64,000 nucleotides of DNA, taken from the NCBI RefSeq assembly GCF_036322705.1, contig NZ_AP027270.1, positions 2,729,501-2,793,500 of the forward strand. The letters are read 5' to 3'. Each line of letters begins with the position of its first letter. Positions within the stretch are counted from its first letter, which is position 1. Position numbers and translations under genes: made by a program. Below are positions 10,951-19,480 of the stretch, piece after piece. Below the pieces are notes generated by a model, which was not told the origin of the DNA, did no database searches, and saw only the letters and a list, made by a program, of their open reading frames with translations. This stretch comes from Maricaulis maris. GTDB lineage: Bacteria; Pseudomonadota; Alphaproteobacteria; Caulobacterales; Maricaulaceae.

Positions 10951-11565
10951 CTAGGCGACCGGACGGTTGCCGTCGAAAACGCAGCCGTCATCGTCCGGAT
11001 CGGCCGGGGCGCTGTCCAGAAGTCCCGCCAGCCCGGCCTCGAAGGCGTGCCCGGCCTCACGCCAGCAGTCCTTGCGGCAGGCGGGCACCGGACACGGGCC
11101 GGAGATGGCGGCGTTCGCACAGAGATGCGCCGGCAACCCGCAGCGGTATCGGCCCCAATGGACCATCTCGTGCAGGCAGGTTGCCACCACGCGATCGCGC
11201 AGGCTGGCGTCATTCGGGTGATGGCTCCACTGACCGAGCAGGCCCTTGTCGAGGGTGATGGCGGCCGGGCTGGCCGTCAGGAAGCGACCTCGCGTCGCGC
11301 CCTCCAGGGTCGCGACCAGCAGGATCGGGTTACCCTTCGGACCGAGCGCGTCCCGGGCGCCGTCCTTGTCGAGCCCTGAAAACCGCATGAAGCGCTGCAG
11401 CAGGTCGGCATGGTCCCGAAGACCGGCCATCCGCTCCGACAGGGTCTCCAGAACAGCGAAGTCCTGCCTGAGTGTCTTGTGGATGAACACGGCCCGCCCC
11501 TGGAAACCCCGCCGCGCCACGCCCCGGGCCGGCTCAACTAAAGGTAGCATCAAAGCCGTGGTCAC
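10951..11565 (-). CDS. HExxH-type putative metallopeptidase, unknown family
   Basis: Protein of about 204 residues with a zinc-peptidase-like motif HEMVHWGRY (HEMVH at 132-136) and possible third ligands downstream (Glu170 or the AGHAFE stretch). The C-terminal third is cysteine-rich (Cys142, 149, 158, 163, 167, 195), unusual for this window and suggesting disulfides or a second metal site. No signal peptide is obvious. I chose a GTG start at 11565; an in-frame ATG at 11550 is an alternative. It is divergent from the large lipoprotein gene with about 40 nt between starts, so the two may share regulation. The motif resembles polymorphic-toxin metallopeptidase domains, but similarity over nine residues is not enough to assign it. 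Confidence 0.65.
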   Translation of the reverse strand: MTTALMLPLVEPARGVARRGFQGRAVFIHKTLRQDFAVLETLSERMAGLRDHADLLQRFMRFSGLDKDGARDALGPKGNPILLVATLEGATRGRFLTASPAAITLDKGLLGQWSHHPNDASLRDRVVATCLHEMVHWGRYRCGLPAHLCANAAISGPCPVPACRKDCWREAGHAFEAGLAGLLDSAPADPDDDGCVFDGNRPVA

Positions 11566-11604
11566 GCTATCTTTGCGGCGACGGGGCCTGCGGGGAGACA
11601 CGCC

Positions 11605-13305
11605 ATGATGCGACACGGGATGCTTTTTGCGACATTGGGCGCCAGTCTTCTGGCCGGCTGTTCGACAATGCCCCGATCCTCCCGCCCGGCAGCGGATATC
11701 TCTGCCCATTGCACCGACCGACCCGGCAGCACGCTGACAAGCGTCGACCAGGCGCGCGACTGCATCGACGATTTCCGCCAGGTCTACCGGGGACGCGCCG
11801 ACGCCAATAGCGGCCAGCGACGGGCCTTCCGGTCCGGAACCCTGTTCGGCTCACTCGGCGCGGTGGCGAATGCGCTGAGTGGCGGCAGCGATGGCGCGAC
11901 CACCGGTCTGGGCCTGATCGCCGGCACCTCCGCAACCCTGTCGCCCATCGTCGCCCCGCCGGCGCAGGCGACGATCTATCTGGATGGCCAGCGCGCCGCC
12001 AACTGCCTGTTCCGCGAATCCTCAGGCGCGCTGCAGCGCCGAACCTTGCTCGACGGGGCGATGGTCACGCGCTTCATCACCTCGGCCAATGCCCTTGGCG
12101 CCATCCTCGACACCGCCCCGACACGGGACGGGGCAACCGGGCCGTATCGGACAAGCTTCGAAAGCGTGGAGTCGGCGATCCGGGACATCCTGCGGGTCCG
12201 CGACGCCGCCGTGCGTGCACGCCTCGACAATCAGCTCGAGGGCGACCAGCTGATGTCGGCCCTGATCGATGTTGATCTCGCGCTCCAGCTTCGCCTTCAC
12301 AATCTTGATGTGTCACTGGAAAGCTCGGTCAATGTCGCCAATCAGAGCATCCTGACCCTGGCCGGCCAGCTCAGCCAGCGGCCCGACCTGTTCAGCCTGC
12401 CGGATCCGGTGACCCGTGACGCCGGGGTACAGAACGCCAATGATGTCGATATTGCGCTCGATAACTGGCTGCGCCGCAACCGGCCGGCCCTGGCGCGCGC
12501 CCAGGCTGACGCCGAGGCGGTCACCGCCCTGCTGGACAGCCTGGCACTGGATCACGGCGGCGCCACGGGTATTGCCAGCTGCATCGACATCGCCTCCGGC
12601 CTCACCACCGATATCATCCGGCTGCTGCAGCCGCCGGTCGCCATCGACCTAGCCGATCTCGAAACCCGGACCCAAACCCTGGACGCTGAAGGGGGCAATG
12701 CGCCCTACACGGCCCAGTGGGTCGGTGCCACCCCGCCCGGGCTTGCCCTTTCGGTCGCGGATTCCGGTGCCGGCCGCTTCACGCTCGAGGCCGATGCGAA
12801 AGCCGCGCAGCCCGGCCGCTACCAGATCATCCTGCGCGACGAGGACCTGCGGCCCATGGTCGTCCTGATCCGTGTGACCGGGGATCCGGCAAGCCGGGTC
12901 GAGGATCCGAGCGGCCTGGCGGGCGGGAGCGAAAGCGCTGACACGCCGGCTCCGGAAACGGTCACCCCCGCAGCCGGGGACGGTGCATCCGGGTCCGGCG
13001 CAGACACCGTCTTCGTCACCGCAAACGGCACGGAGCATGCCGTGTGCCGGGTGACGGCCACTGTGTCGCCCCCCTATGCCGGCGTCGCCGCGATGCAGGC
13101 GGGTATCTGCCAGTTCCTCGGCGATGCCAGCGCCTTCGGGCAGCCGGCCGGCTATGTCTTCCGCATCGATGGCGAGGCCGGTCCGGCAAGCGATGAGGCC
13201 GCCCGCGCCGCCCTCGCCTGGCGCGAGGCCGATGACGCTGTTCCCGGCGACCGGACCGGGCTCTATGACGCAGTCTGCCGCGTCTTTGACCTGGAGAATT
13301 GCTGA
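11605..13305 (+). CDS. large lipoprotein, unknown function
   Basis: Lipoprotein of 566 residues with a clear signal ending in the lipobox LLAGC (Cys19). The mature part is mostly alpha-helical up to about residue 350 (heptad-like stretches such as [16 protein letters not shown]). A beta-rich segment follows (about 365-430), then an acidic/Pro/Ser linker ([15 protein letters not shown]) and a small C-terminal domain with cysteine pairs ([22 protein letters not shown]). No family is recognised. It is divergent from the HEMVH protein gene across a very short promoter region, which suggests a functional pair. Confidence 0.75.
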   Translation: MMRHGMLFATLGASLLAGCSTMPRSSRPAADISAHCTDRPGSTLTSVDQARDCIDDFRQVYRGRADANSGQRRAFRSGTLFGSLGAVANALSGGSDGATTGLGLIAGTSATLSPIVAPPAQATIYLDGQRAANCLFRESSGALQRRTLLDGAMVTRFITSANALGAILDTAPTRDGATGPYRTSFESVESAIRDILRVRDAAVRARLDNQLEGDQLMSALIDVDLALQLRLHNLDVSLESSVNVANQSILTLAGQLSQRPDLFSLPDPVTRDAGVQNANDVDIALDNWLRRNRPALARAQADAEAVTALLDSLALDHGGATGIASCIDIASGLTTDIIRLLQPPVAIDLADLETRTQTLDAEGGNAPYTAQWVGATPPGLALSVADSGAGRFTLEADAKAAQPGRYQIILRDEDLRPMVVLIRVTGDPASRVEDPSGLAGGSESADTPAPETVTPAAGDGASGSGADTVFVTANGTEHAVCRVTATVSPPYAGVAAMQAGICQFLGDASAFGQPAGYVFRIDGEAGPASDEAARAALAWREADDAVPGDRTGLYDAVCRVFDLENC

Positions 13306-13412
13306 CCACGCCCCGGCGCGCTGACGCGGCAGGCAGCGCAAAGCGCTGGACCCGGGCTGGTCTGGCAGGTCACAAGAGGACAGGATGTCCGACCCAACAG
13401 AAGGCCCCGGCC

Positions 13413-13760
13413 ATGAGCGACCTGCCCGCCTGCCCGCAATGTGAGTGCCAGTGGACCTATGAGGACGGCGCCTTGCTGGTCTGCCCCGAGTGCGCCCATG
13501 AATGGTCGGCCGAAGCCGCCACGCCTGTCGGCGACGGCGAAACGGTCCGGGTCTGGCGCGACGCCAATGGCGCCGAGCTGGCCGATGGCGACACCGTCAC
13601 CGTGATCAAGGATCTCAAGATCAAGGGCACCAGCCAGGTGGTCAAGGTCGGCACCAAGGTCAAGAATATCCGCCTGACCGATGGCGATCACGACATTGAC
13701 TGCCGCATTGACGGGGTTGGCCAGATGGGTCTGAAAACCGAGTTCGTGAAGAAGGTCTAG
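13413..13760 (+). CDS. yjdM: YjdM/PhnA-family zinc-ribbon protein
   Basis: Protein of 115 residues matching the YjdM (formerly PhnA) family in length and layout. An N-terminal zinc ribbon with CPQC...CPEC (residues about 7-28) is followed by a compact beta domain with [19 protein letters not shown]. The family's role is poorly defined; despite its old name it is not proven to act in phosphonate use. The start is set by GAAGG about 9 nt upstream of the ATG. Confidence 0.9.
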   Translation: MSDLPACPQCECQWTYEDGALLVCPECAHEWSAEAATPVGDGETVRVWRDANGAELADGDTVTVIKDLKIKGTSQVVKVGTKVKNIRLTDGDHDIDCRIDGVGQMGLKTEFVKKV

Positions 13761-13780
13761 GCGGGAGCCGCAACCGGACA

Positions 13781-13795
13781 TTAACAGAAATTTAC
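13781..13795 (+). promoter_or_regulatory. CtrA-like binding site upstream of the M16 peptidase gene
   Basis: TTAA-N7-TTAC, one mismatch from the alphaproteobacterial CtrA consensus TTAA-N7-TTAA(C). It lies about 65-80 nt before the M16 start, near the expected -35 region. A single near-match is weak evidence by itself. Confidence 0.35.
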
Positions 13796-13820
13796 TTCAC
13801 CTCTCCGCTCAACCTTCTAT

Positions 13821-13856
13821 GTCTCTCCCACACATTATTCTCAAGGTGGGAGAGAC
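13821..13856 (+). promoter_or_regulatory. 11-bp perfect inverted repeat covering the M16 ribosome binding site
   Basis: GTCTCTCCCAC (13821-13831) and GTGGGAGAGAC (13846-13856) form a perfect 11-bp stem with a 14-nt A/T-rich loop. The 3' arm contains the only ribosome binding sequence (GGGAGAG), and the stem ends 2 nt before the ATG at 13859. As RNA it would hide the site; as DNA it could be an operator. Confidence 0.6.
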
Positions 13857-13858
13857 CT

Positions 13859-16591
13859 ATGCACCGCATTCTTGCGGCAACCTTCGCGGCAGCCCTGTCA
13901 TGGACAGGTCTGGCCAGCGCCCAGGTGCCGGACGTTGACATTCCCTTTGAACAATTCGAGCTCGAGAACGGCCTGACCGTTGTCGTCCACGAGGACCGCA
14001 AGGCGCCGATCGTGGCCGTCAGCATCTGGTATGGTGTCGGATCCGGCGCCGAGCCAGCCGGCCGGACCGGTTTCGCCCACCTGTTCGAACACCTGATGTT
14101 CAACGGGTCGGAAAACTACAATGACGACTATTTCGGTCCGTTCGAGGATGTCGGCGCGACCGGCCTCAACGGCACCACCTGGTTCGACCGCACCAATTAT
14201 TTCCAGACCGTGCCGACGCCGGCCCTGGACATGGCGCTGTGGATGGAATCAGACCGCATGACGCACCTTCTCGGTGCCATCGACCAGGAACGCCTCGATG
14301 AGCAGCGCGGCGTGGTCCAGAACGAGAAGCGCCAGGGCGACAACCAGCCTTACGGCATGGTCGAGTACTCGCAGCTGCGCGCCCTCTTCCCGGAAGGTCA
14401 CCCCTACGCCCACTCCACGATTGGCTCGATGGATGACCTCGACGCCGCCTCGCTGGAAGACGTGCAGGCCTGGTTCCGCCAGTATTACGGCGCGACCAAC
14501 GCCGTGCTCGTCCTGGCCGGTGACATTGATGCCGAGGAAGCCCGGCCGCTGGTCGAGCGCTATTTCGGCGACGCCCCGGTCGGCCCGCCGCTCAACCAGA
14601 TCAATGAATGGGTCCCCGAGCGCCGCTACAACACCAGCGAAGTCATCTATGACGACGTGCCGCAATCGCGCATCTACCGCACCTGGGTCGTGCCGGGCCG
14701 GATCTCCGAAGAGCGCGCCGAACTGGAACTCTTCGCCACCGTGCTCGGTGGTGGCCGCACCTCGCGCCTGTACCAGGACTTCGTGTTCGGACGCCAGGTC
14801 GCGACCTCGGCCTTCGCCTATGTTGAGGAGCATCAGCTCGCCAGCCAGTTCCACATCCAGGTCACGCTGAACCCCGGTGAGGATGTCGCTGCGGCGTCTG
14901 CCCGGATCGACGAGATCGTCGCCGAACTGCTCGAAGAGGGCCCGACCCGCGACGAGCTGGCCGCAGCCCGGACCCGGATCAATGCCGGTGTCGTGCGCGG
15001 TCTGGAACAGATCGGCGGCTTTGGCGGCAAGGCCGTCACGCTGGCCGAGGGCGCCCTTTACGCCAACGATCCCGGCTTCTGGCGCACCCATCTGGAACGC
15101 CAGAACAACGCCACCCCGGACGAGATCACCGCGACGGCCAATGAATGGCTGACCACGGGTTCGCACGAAATCACCGTGCTGCCCTTCGGCCAGTATGCCA
15201 GCGTTGAAACCGATGCCGACCGCTCGGCCCTGCCGGTCGTCGCCTCGACGCCCGAACTGGTCTGGCCGGAAGTTGAAACCGCCACACTGTCCAATGGCGT
15301 GGAGATCGTCTTCGCCCGCCGTGACGCCGTGCCGGTGGTCGAAATGCAGATGGTCTTCGACAGCGGCTATGCCGCCGACAGCGTCGAAGGCGGTCAGCTT
15401 GGCCTCGCCAGCTTCACCATGAACATGCTCGACGAAGGTGCCGGCCGCATGGACGCCACCGGGATTGCCGCCCGGGCCGAAAGCCTGGGTGCCAACCTGT
15501 CGACCGGTGCCGGTCTCGACACCGCTTCGGTCAATCTCTCGGCCCTGCGCACCAATCTGCGCCCATCCGTCGAGCTGATGGCCACGGTGATCACTGATCC
15601 GAGCTTCCGCGATGAGGATATCGAGCGCGTCCGCGCCCAGACCCTCAACGGCATCCAGCAGGAAATGGCCAATCCGATTGCCATCGCCCTGCGCATGCTG
15701 CCGCCGGAAATGTTCGGTGAAGGCCACGCCTATTCGGTGCCCTTCACCGGATCAGGCACGCCGGAAGCCGTCGCGGGCTTTACCCGCGCCGACCTGCTGG
15801 CTCACCAGACCGCCTGGCTGCGTCCGGACAATGCGACCCTGTTCATCGTCGGTGACACGACGCTGGACGAGATCACACCGATCCTCGAGCGGGCCTTCCG
15901 CAACTGGCAGGCCCCGTCGACGCCGCTGCCGCAGAAGAACCTCTCCGAGGCCTCCAATTCGGATGGCGCCCGGGTGATCATCGTTGATCGTCCGAACTCG
16001 CCGCAATCGCTGATCCTGGCCGGCCTGATCGGCCCGTCCGGCTCGGTCGACAATCCGGAAGTCTACTCGGCCATGAATGACGCCATTGGCGGTTCCTTCA
16101 CGGCCCGGGTGAACATGAACCTGCGTGAGGACAAGGGCTGGTCCTACGGTGCCCAGACCCTGCTCTGGGGCGCCCGCGGCCAACGCCCGTGGCTGGTCTA
16201 TGCCCCGGTGCAGACCGACCGCACCTCGGACTCGCTGGCCGAGCTGCTGCGTGAGTTCAACGAGTTCACCTCCACCAACCCGGCCACGGCCGAGGAGCTG
16301 GAGCGCTCGGTGAACAACTCGACCCGCTCCCTGCCCGGCCAGTTCGAGACCGCCTCTTCGGTCCGCAACTCGCTCGCCTCGAGCGCCAATCTGGGTCGTG
16401 ACTGGAATTATCCGGCCACGCTGACCGAGCGCTACCGTTCGCTCGACCTCGAAGAGGTCCGGGCTGCGGCACAAGAGGTCATTCACCCGGAGCAGTTCGT
16501 CTGGCTCATCATCGGCGACGCCGCCGTGATCGCCGACGACATCCGCGCCCTCGACATGGGTGAAGTCGAAATCCGCCGCATGGGCGAATAG
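13859..16591 (+). CDS. secreted M16-family zinc peptidase (pitrilysin type), two-repeat
   Basis: Predicted periplasmic or exported peptidase of 910 residues. A signal peptide ends at LASAQ (about residue 22). The inverted zinc motif HLFEH is at residues 74-78, with the distal glutamate in VVQNEKR. Two M16 units follow each other (about 35-450 and 470-900); the second lacks the zinc motif, as in family members with one active and one inactive half. It stands alone between the yjdM gene and a strong terminator. The hairpin and CtrA-like site upstream suggest regulated expression. Confidence 0.93.
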   Translation: MHRILAATFAAALSWTGLASAQVPDVDIPFEQFELENGLTVVVHEDRKAPIVAVSIWYGVGSGAEPAGRTGFAHLFEHLMFNGSENYNDDYFGPFEDVGATGLNGTTWFDRTNYFQTVPTPALDMALWMESDRMTHLLGAIDQERLDEQRGVVQNEKRQGDNQPYGMVEYSQLRALFPEGHPYAHSTIGSMDDLDAASLEDVQAWFRQYYGATNAVLVLAGDIDAEEARPLVERYFGDAPVGPPLNQINEWVPERRYNTSEVIYDDVPQSRIYRTWVVPGRISEERAELELFATVLGGGRTSRLYQDFVFGRQVATSAFAYVEEHQLASQFHIQVTLNPGEDVAAASARIDEIVAELLEEGPTRDELAAARTRINAGVVRGLEQIGGFGGKAVTLAEGALYANDPGFWRTHLERQNNATPDEITATANEWLTTGSHEITVLPFGQYASVETDADRSALPVVASTPELVWPEVETATLSNGVEIVFARRDAVPVVEMQMVFDSGYAADSVEGGQLGLASFTMNMLDEGAGRMDATGIAARAESLGANLSTGAGLDTASVNLSALRTNLRPSVELMATVITDPSFRDEDIERVRAQTLNGIQQEMANPIAIALRMLPPEMFGEGHAYSVPFTGSGTPEAVAGFTRADLLAHQTAWLRPDNATLFIVGDTTLDEITPILERAFRNWQAPSTPLPQKNLSEASNSDGARVIIVDRPNSPQSLILAGLIGPSGSVDNPEVYSAMNDAIGGSFTARVNMNLREDKGWSYGAQTLLWGARGQRPWLVYAPVQTDRTSDSLAELLREFNEFTSTNPATAEELERSVNNSTRSLPGQFETASSVRNSLASSANLGRDWNYPATLTERYRSLDLEEVRAAAQEVIHPEQFVWLIIGDAAVIADDIRALDMGEVEIRRMGE

Positions 16592-16619
16592 GCCTCACAC
16601 AGTCGGACTGAAACAAGAC

Positions 16620-16645
16620 GGGCGCCGGAGGAAACTCCGGCGCCC
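16620..16645 (+). terminator. Rho-independent terminator after the M16 peptidase gene
   Basis: An 11-bp GC-rich stem (GGGCGCCGGAG / CTCCGGCGCCC) with a GAAA tetraloop is followed by a T-rich tract (GTTCCTGTTT), 29 nt after the M16 stop. Confidence 0.9.
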
Positions 16646-16676
16646 GTTCCTGTTTCGGCTCGGCAGTGGCGGTCTA

Positions 16677-17732
16677 GAGCGTTTTCATTTTAATCGGGGT
16701 CATATCCGCAGGCTTTGAAGTAGTTGACGCACTCAGCCGGTGTGATGGCGTCGATGGCGTTGGCGACGGCCTGGTGGAGATCATCGACGGTGCGGGCTGT
16801 AGCCTTGCGAAGCAGGGCCTTGAGCTTTGAGAACGCCTTTTCGATGGGATTGAAGACCGGGCTGTAGGGCGGCAGGTAGAGCAGGCTGGCGCCGGCGGCC
16901 TCGATGGCGTCGCGCACGCCGGCGACCTTGTGGGCAGGCAGATTGTCCATCACCACGATGTCGCCGGGCTCAAGTTCGCGTACCAGCATGCCTTCAACCC
17001 AGGTCAGGAAGGTCTCGCCGTTCATGGCGCCGTCGACCAACGCAGGCGCGGCGACACCGTTCAGACGCAGCCCGGCGGTGAAGGTGATCGTCTTCCAGTG
17101 CCCGTGCGGGATCGGGGCGCGGCAGCGCTCGCCTTTGGGGGAGCGCCCGTACAGACGCGCCATCTTGGTCGACACGCCGCTCTCGTCGATGAAGACGAGG
17201 CGTTCCGGATCGAGATCCGGCTGGCGTTCGAACCATTCTACGCGACGCTCGTAGACGTCCGGCCGATCCTGTTCGGCCGCGTGGCCCGTCTTTTTTTAAA
17301 TGTCTGCCCGCGTTTATCGAGGAAATACCAGAGCGTGCTTTGTTGAACGCGCAGACCGTGATCCGCCTCGAGACGCTGCGCCATCTCCGCCAGCGTGATG
17401 TCCGCCCGTTCGTCGATCAGGCCGAGAATGAAGGCTTCGTGCGCATCCAGGCAGGAGCGGCCCGGATTGCCCTTCTTGCGCGGCGACACGCCTCCGGTTC
17501 GTCGGAAAAGCCGAACCCAGCTACCAACCGTCGACTTGCCGACCCACATGCGCTGCCCCGCCTCGCTCGTCGACAAACCCTCGTCGACGACAAGACGAAC
17601 CACCCGCCAGCGCAAATCCTCGCTCATCGCTCGTGTCATCCATGACCTCCCGGCTCAATGATGACACCCTAAGAATCACACTTCGCGGCCCAAGTGAATC
17701 CCTTCGCGACTCTAAGATCGATGAAAATGCTC
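16677..17732 (-). mobile_element. IS630-family insertion sequence, apparently complete
   Basis: About 1056 bp bounded by 12-bp terminal inverted repeats (GAGCGTTTTCAT at the left, ATGAAAATGCTC at the right, one mismatch) and flanked on both sides by the TA dinucleotide (16675-16676 and 17733-17734) that IS630/mariner-type elements duplicate. It carries one transposase in two frames. It sits between the M16 terminator and the stop codon of the next gene. Confidence 0.9.
16690..17639 (-). CDS. IS630-family transposase, read by -1 frameshift
   Basis: The first frame (17639 down to 17238, 133 residues) holds the N-terminal helix-turn-helix ([21 protein letters not shown]) and ends at a TAG. The second frame, one base back, gives [17 protein letters not shown], then the catalytic half with DDE residues in [14 protein letters not shown] and [11 protein letters not shown], ending at 16690. 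The switch point is a run of seven A on the coding strand (17291-17297). Both halves are intact, so programmed frameshifting or polymerase slippage, not decay, is the likely explanation; IS630 elements are known to do this. Confidence 0.88.
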
Positions 17733-18094
17733 TAGCGCCCGGTGACGGTGTGACGGGTCAGACGCCCGGGGCGGACCTGGGTCGTGAACCGCGTCTCATA
17801 GATGGTGGTGCCGTAGGCCAGGCCGGCGCTGACATCCCAGCATCCTGCCGAGGTGGTGAAGCGATAGGAACGGCCCGGCGGGATCGTGCTGCCCGAGGGC
17901 AGGCGGTTGAGGCCATAGCTCATCCCCGAACAGTCGGCGATCAGGATCACCGTCAGCGTATGGCTCGACCCGTTGGCGATCTCCAGCACCCCGGTCGGCT
18001 CACCCGGCCGGACCAGCGGACCACCGGTCACCACGCTACAGGCCTACACCACGCCCAGGCAGGCCAGGGCCATCATGACTTTCATCCAGCGCAT
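17732..18094 (-). pseudogene. small lipoprotein gene interrupted by an amber codon in the lipobox
   Basis: A GGGGAGG site lies 6 nt before ATG 18094. The frame reads MRWMKVMMALACLGVV, then TAG (18044-18046), then ACSVVTGGP and a beta-rich domain of about 100 residues ending at TAG 17732-17734. The stop falls between the hydrophobic core and the lipid-acceptor Cys; a single change such as TCG or TTG to TAG in the lipobox would create it. Downstream coding is otherwise open. The residual ORF could start at GTG 18034, but would lose export. No protein family is recognised. The gene's final stop lies at the IS630 target site. Confidence 0.75.
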
Positions 18095-18228
18095 CGCGCC
18101 CTCCCCTTTGATCCGGGAGCAAGTATCCGCCGCCCGCCGCGCGCCCGGTATCCCTCGAACAGGGGAGGCCGACTGGCTGACACGACAACAATGTCCGTTT
18201 CCGCCCCGGAGTGAGCGCGCGTATAAAC

Positions 18229-18264
18229 AAAAAAGGGGCGGACCTGCCACGCAGCGCCCGCCCC
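18229..18264 (-). terminator. Rho-independent terminator after the SDR gene
   Basis: On the minus strand, GGGGCGG and CCGCCCC (18258-18264 and 18235-18241) pair across a GC-rich loop, followed by six T (18229-18234). Confidence 0.8.
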
Positions 18265-18286
18265 CTTGAACTCAATTCGAACCGGC

Positions 18287-19066
18287 TTAGAAAGCGCCAC
18301 GCGCCTGGGCCACGCCGCCATCGACGACCAGGGTCGAGCCGACCACGTAATCGCCGGCCCGCGAGGCCAGGAAGATCGCCGCGCCGGCCATGTCCGACGG
18401 CTCGCCAACCCGGCCGGAAGGCACACCCTGGGACACCATGTCGGCATGGTCACGGGCGACCTTGTTCATGCTCGAGGCGAAGGCGCCCGGCGCGATCGCG
18501 GTGACATTGATGTGCTCCTTCGCCATCTCAAGGCCCAGACGCTTGGTCAGATGGATGATGCCGGACTTGGAGGCGGCGTAGGAATAGGTCTCCATCATGT
18601 TGACCGAGAGCCCGTCGATCGAAGCGATATTGATCACCTTGGCCGGCTGCTGCGGCGAGGCCGCTGCCTTGAGGGCGCTGTGCAGGGCCTGGATCAGGAA
18701 GAAGGGCGTCTTGACATTGAGGTCCATGACCTTGTCCCAGCCGCTTTCCGGGAACTCGTCCAGCGGCGCGCCCCAGGCGGCACCGGCATTGTTGACCAGG
18801 ATGTCCAGCTTGCTCTCGTGCTCGAGAAATTTCGCCGCCAGAGCCTTGGCCCCGTCAGCGCCCGAGGCATCACCCGGCAGCGCGATACAGGTGCCGAATT
18901 CCGACAGGCGCTCGGCCGTCGCCAGGCATTCCGGCGCCTTGCGCGCGGTGATGTAGACCTTCGCCCCGGCCCGCACATAGCCCTCGGCAATCATCTCGCC
19001 AATGCCGCGCGACCCGCCGGTGATCAGCGCCACCCGGCCTTCAAGGGAAAACAGATTATCAAACAT
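18287..19066 (-). CDS. SDR-family NAD(P)-dependent oxidoreductase
   Basis: Classical short-chain dehydrogenase/reductase of 259 residues. The cofactor motif is TGGSRGIG (16-23), followed by NNAG (92-95), catalytic Ser149 in INIAS, and the YxxxK pair Tyr163/Lys167. The Arg after the glycine motif and ITARK at 39-43 favour NADP(H). Overall it resembles RhlG-like 3-oxoacyl reductases and similar SDRs; the substrate cannot be fixed. It is a single gene with its own terminator. Confidence 0.92.
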   Translation of the reverse strand: MFDNLFSLEGRVALITGGSRGIGEMIAEGYVRAGAKVYITARKAPECLATAERLSEFGTCIALPGDASGADGAKALAAKFLEHESKLDILVNNAGAAWGAPLDEFPESGWDKVMDLNVKTPFFLIQALHSALKAAASPQQPAKVINIASIDGLSVNMMETYSYAASKSGIIHLTKRLGLEMAKEHINVTAIAPGAFASSMNKVARDHADMVSQGVPSGRVGEPSDMAGAAIFLASRAGDYVVGSTLVVDGGVAQARGAF

Positions 19067-19480
19067 GGTACGGACCTCCCGTCAGGGTTTGTGTTTTGTT
19101 GCGAGAGAGGTAGCGGCTGGAACCCGAACTGTCGAGGGTCGGGTATGGGATGTGCGGCATTCATCGGTGAAGCACCGCCGACGCGGGCTTTCCTCGCTGA
19201 GCCCGGCCCCCTTCGCCCGCAAGCGGGGGCAGAAAACCCGTCCCGCCACCTGCCATCCCATCATCCACGCTCATTTTTCCCGGAGGCGCGGGGCTCCGGC
19301 CGGGAACAATGTGATTGTTTCCGGGAGAGCTTTTCCGCCCCACACCGTGGGGAGGTGGCGCGCCCGCCAGGGCGAGACGGAGGGGTGACGCCGCAGGCGG
19401 CATGGGCCAACCGCGCTTCGTCCCTTCCTCGCTGCGCCCGCTGCCCTTCTCCCCGTGGAGAGGGACAGTGAGGGCCGGTC
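19067..19480. other. 414-bp intergenic region with a dispersed repeat copy
   Basis: No convincing gene. From about 19272 it carries a diverged copy of a repeat also present at 60493-60690. The shared core CATTTTTCCCGGAGGCG continues identically for 3 more bases; related later blocks are CCGGGAACAATGTG...GTTTCCGGG and CGCAGGCGGCATGGGC. It also holds a short hairpin (CCCCACACCGTGGGG) and a TCCCCGTGGAGAGGG block near the typA stop that may help termination. Confidence 0.6.

Noticed and set aside
10951-11565. Assignment of the HEMVH protein as a polymorphic-toxin metallopeptidase
   Set aside because: Only a nine-residue motif supports it. There is no toxin delivery domain and no recognisable immunity gene.
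16690-17639. IS630 transposase as a decayed pseudogene
   Set aside because: Both frames are intact, terminal repeats and TA flanks are present, and the shift lies at an A7 run, so programmed frameshifting is more likely.
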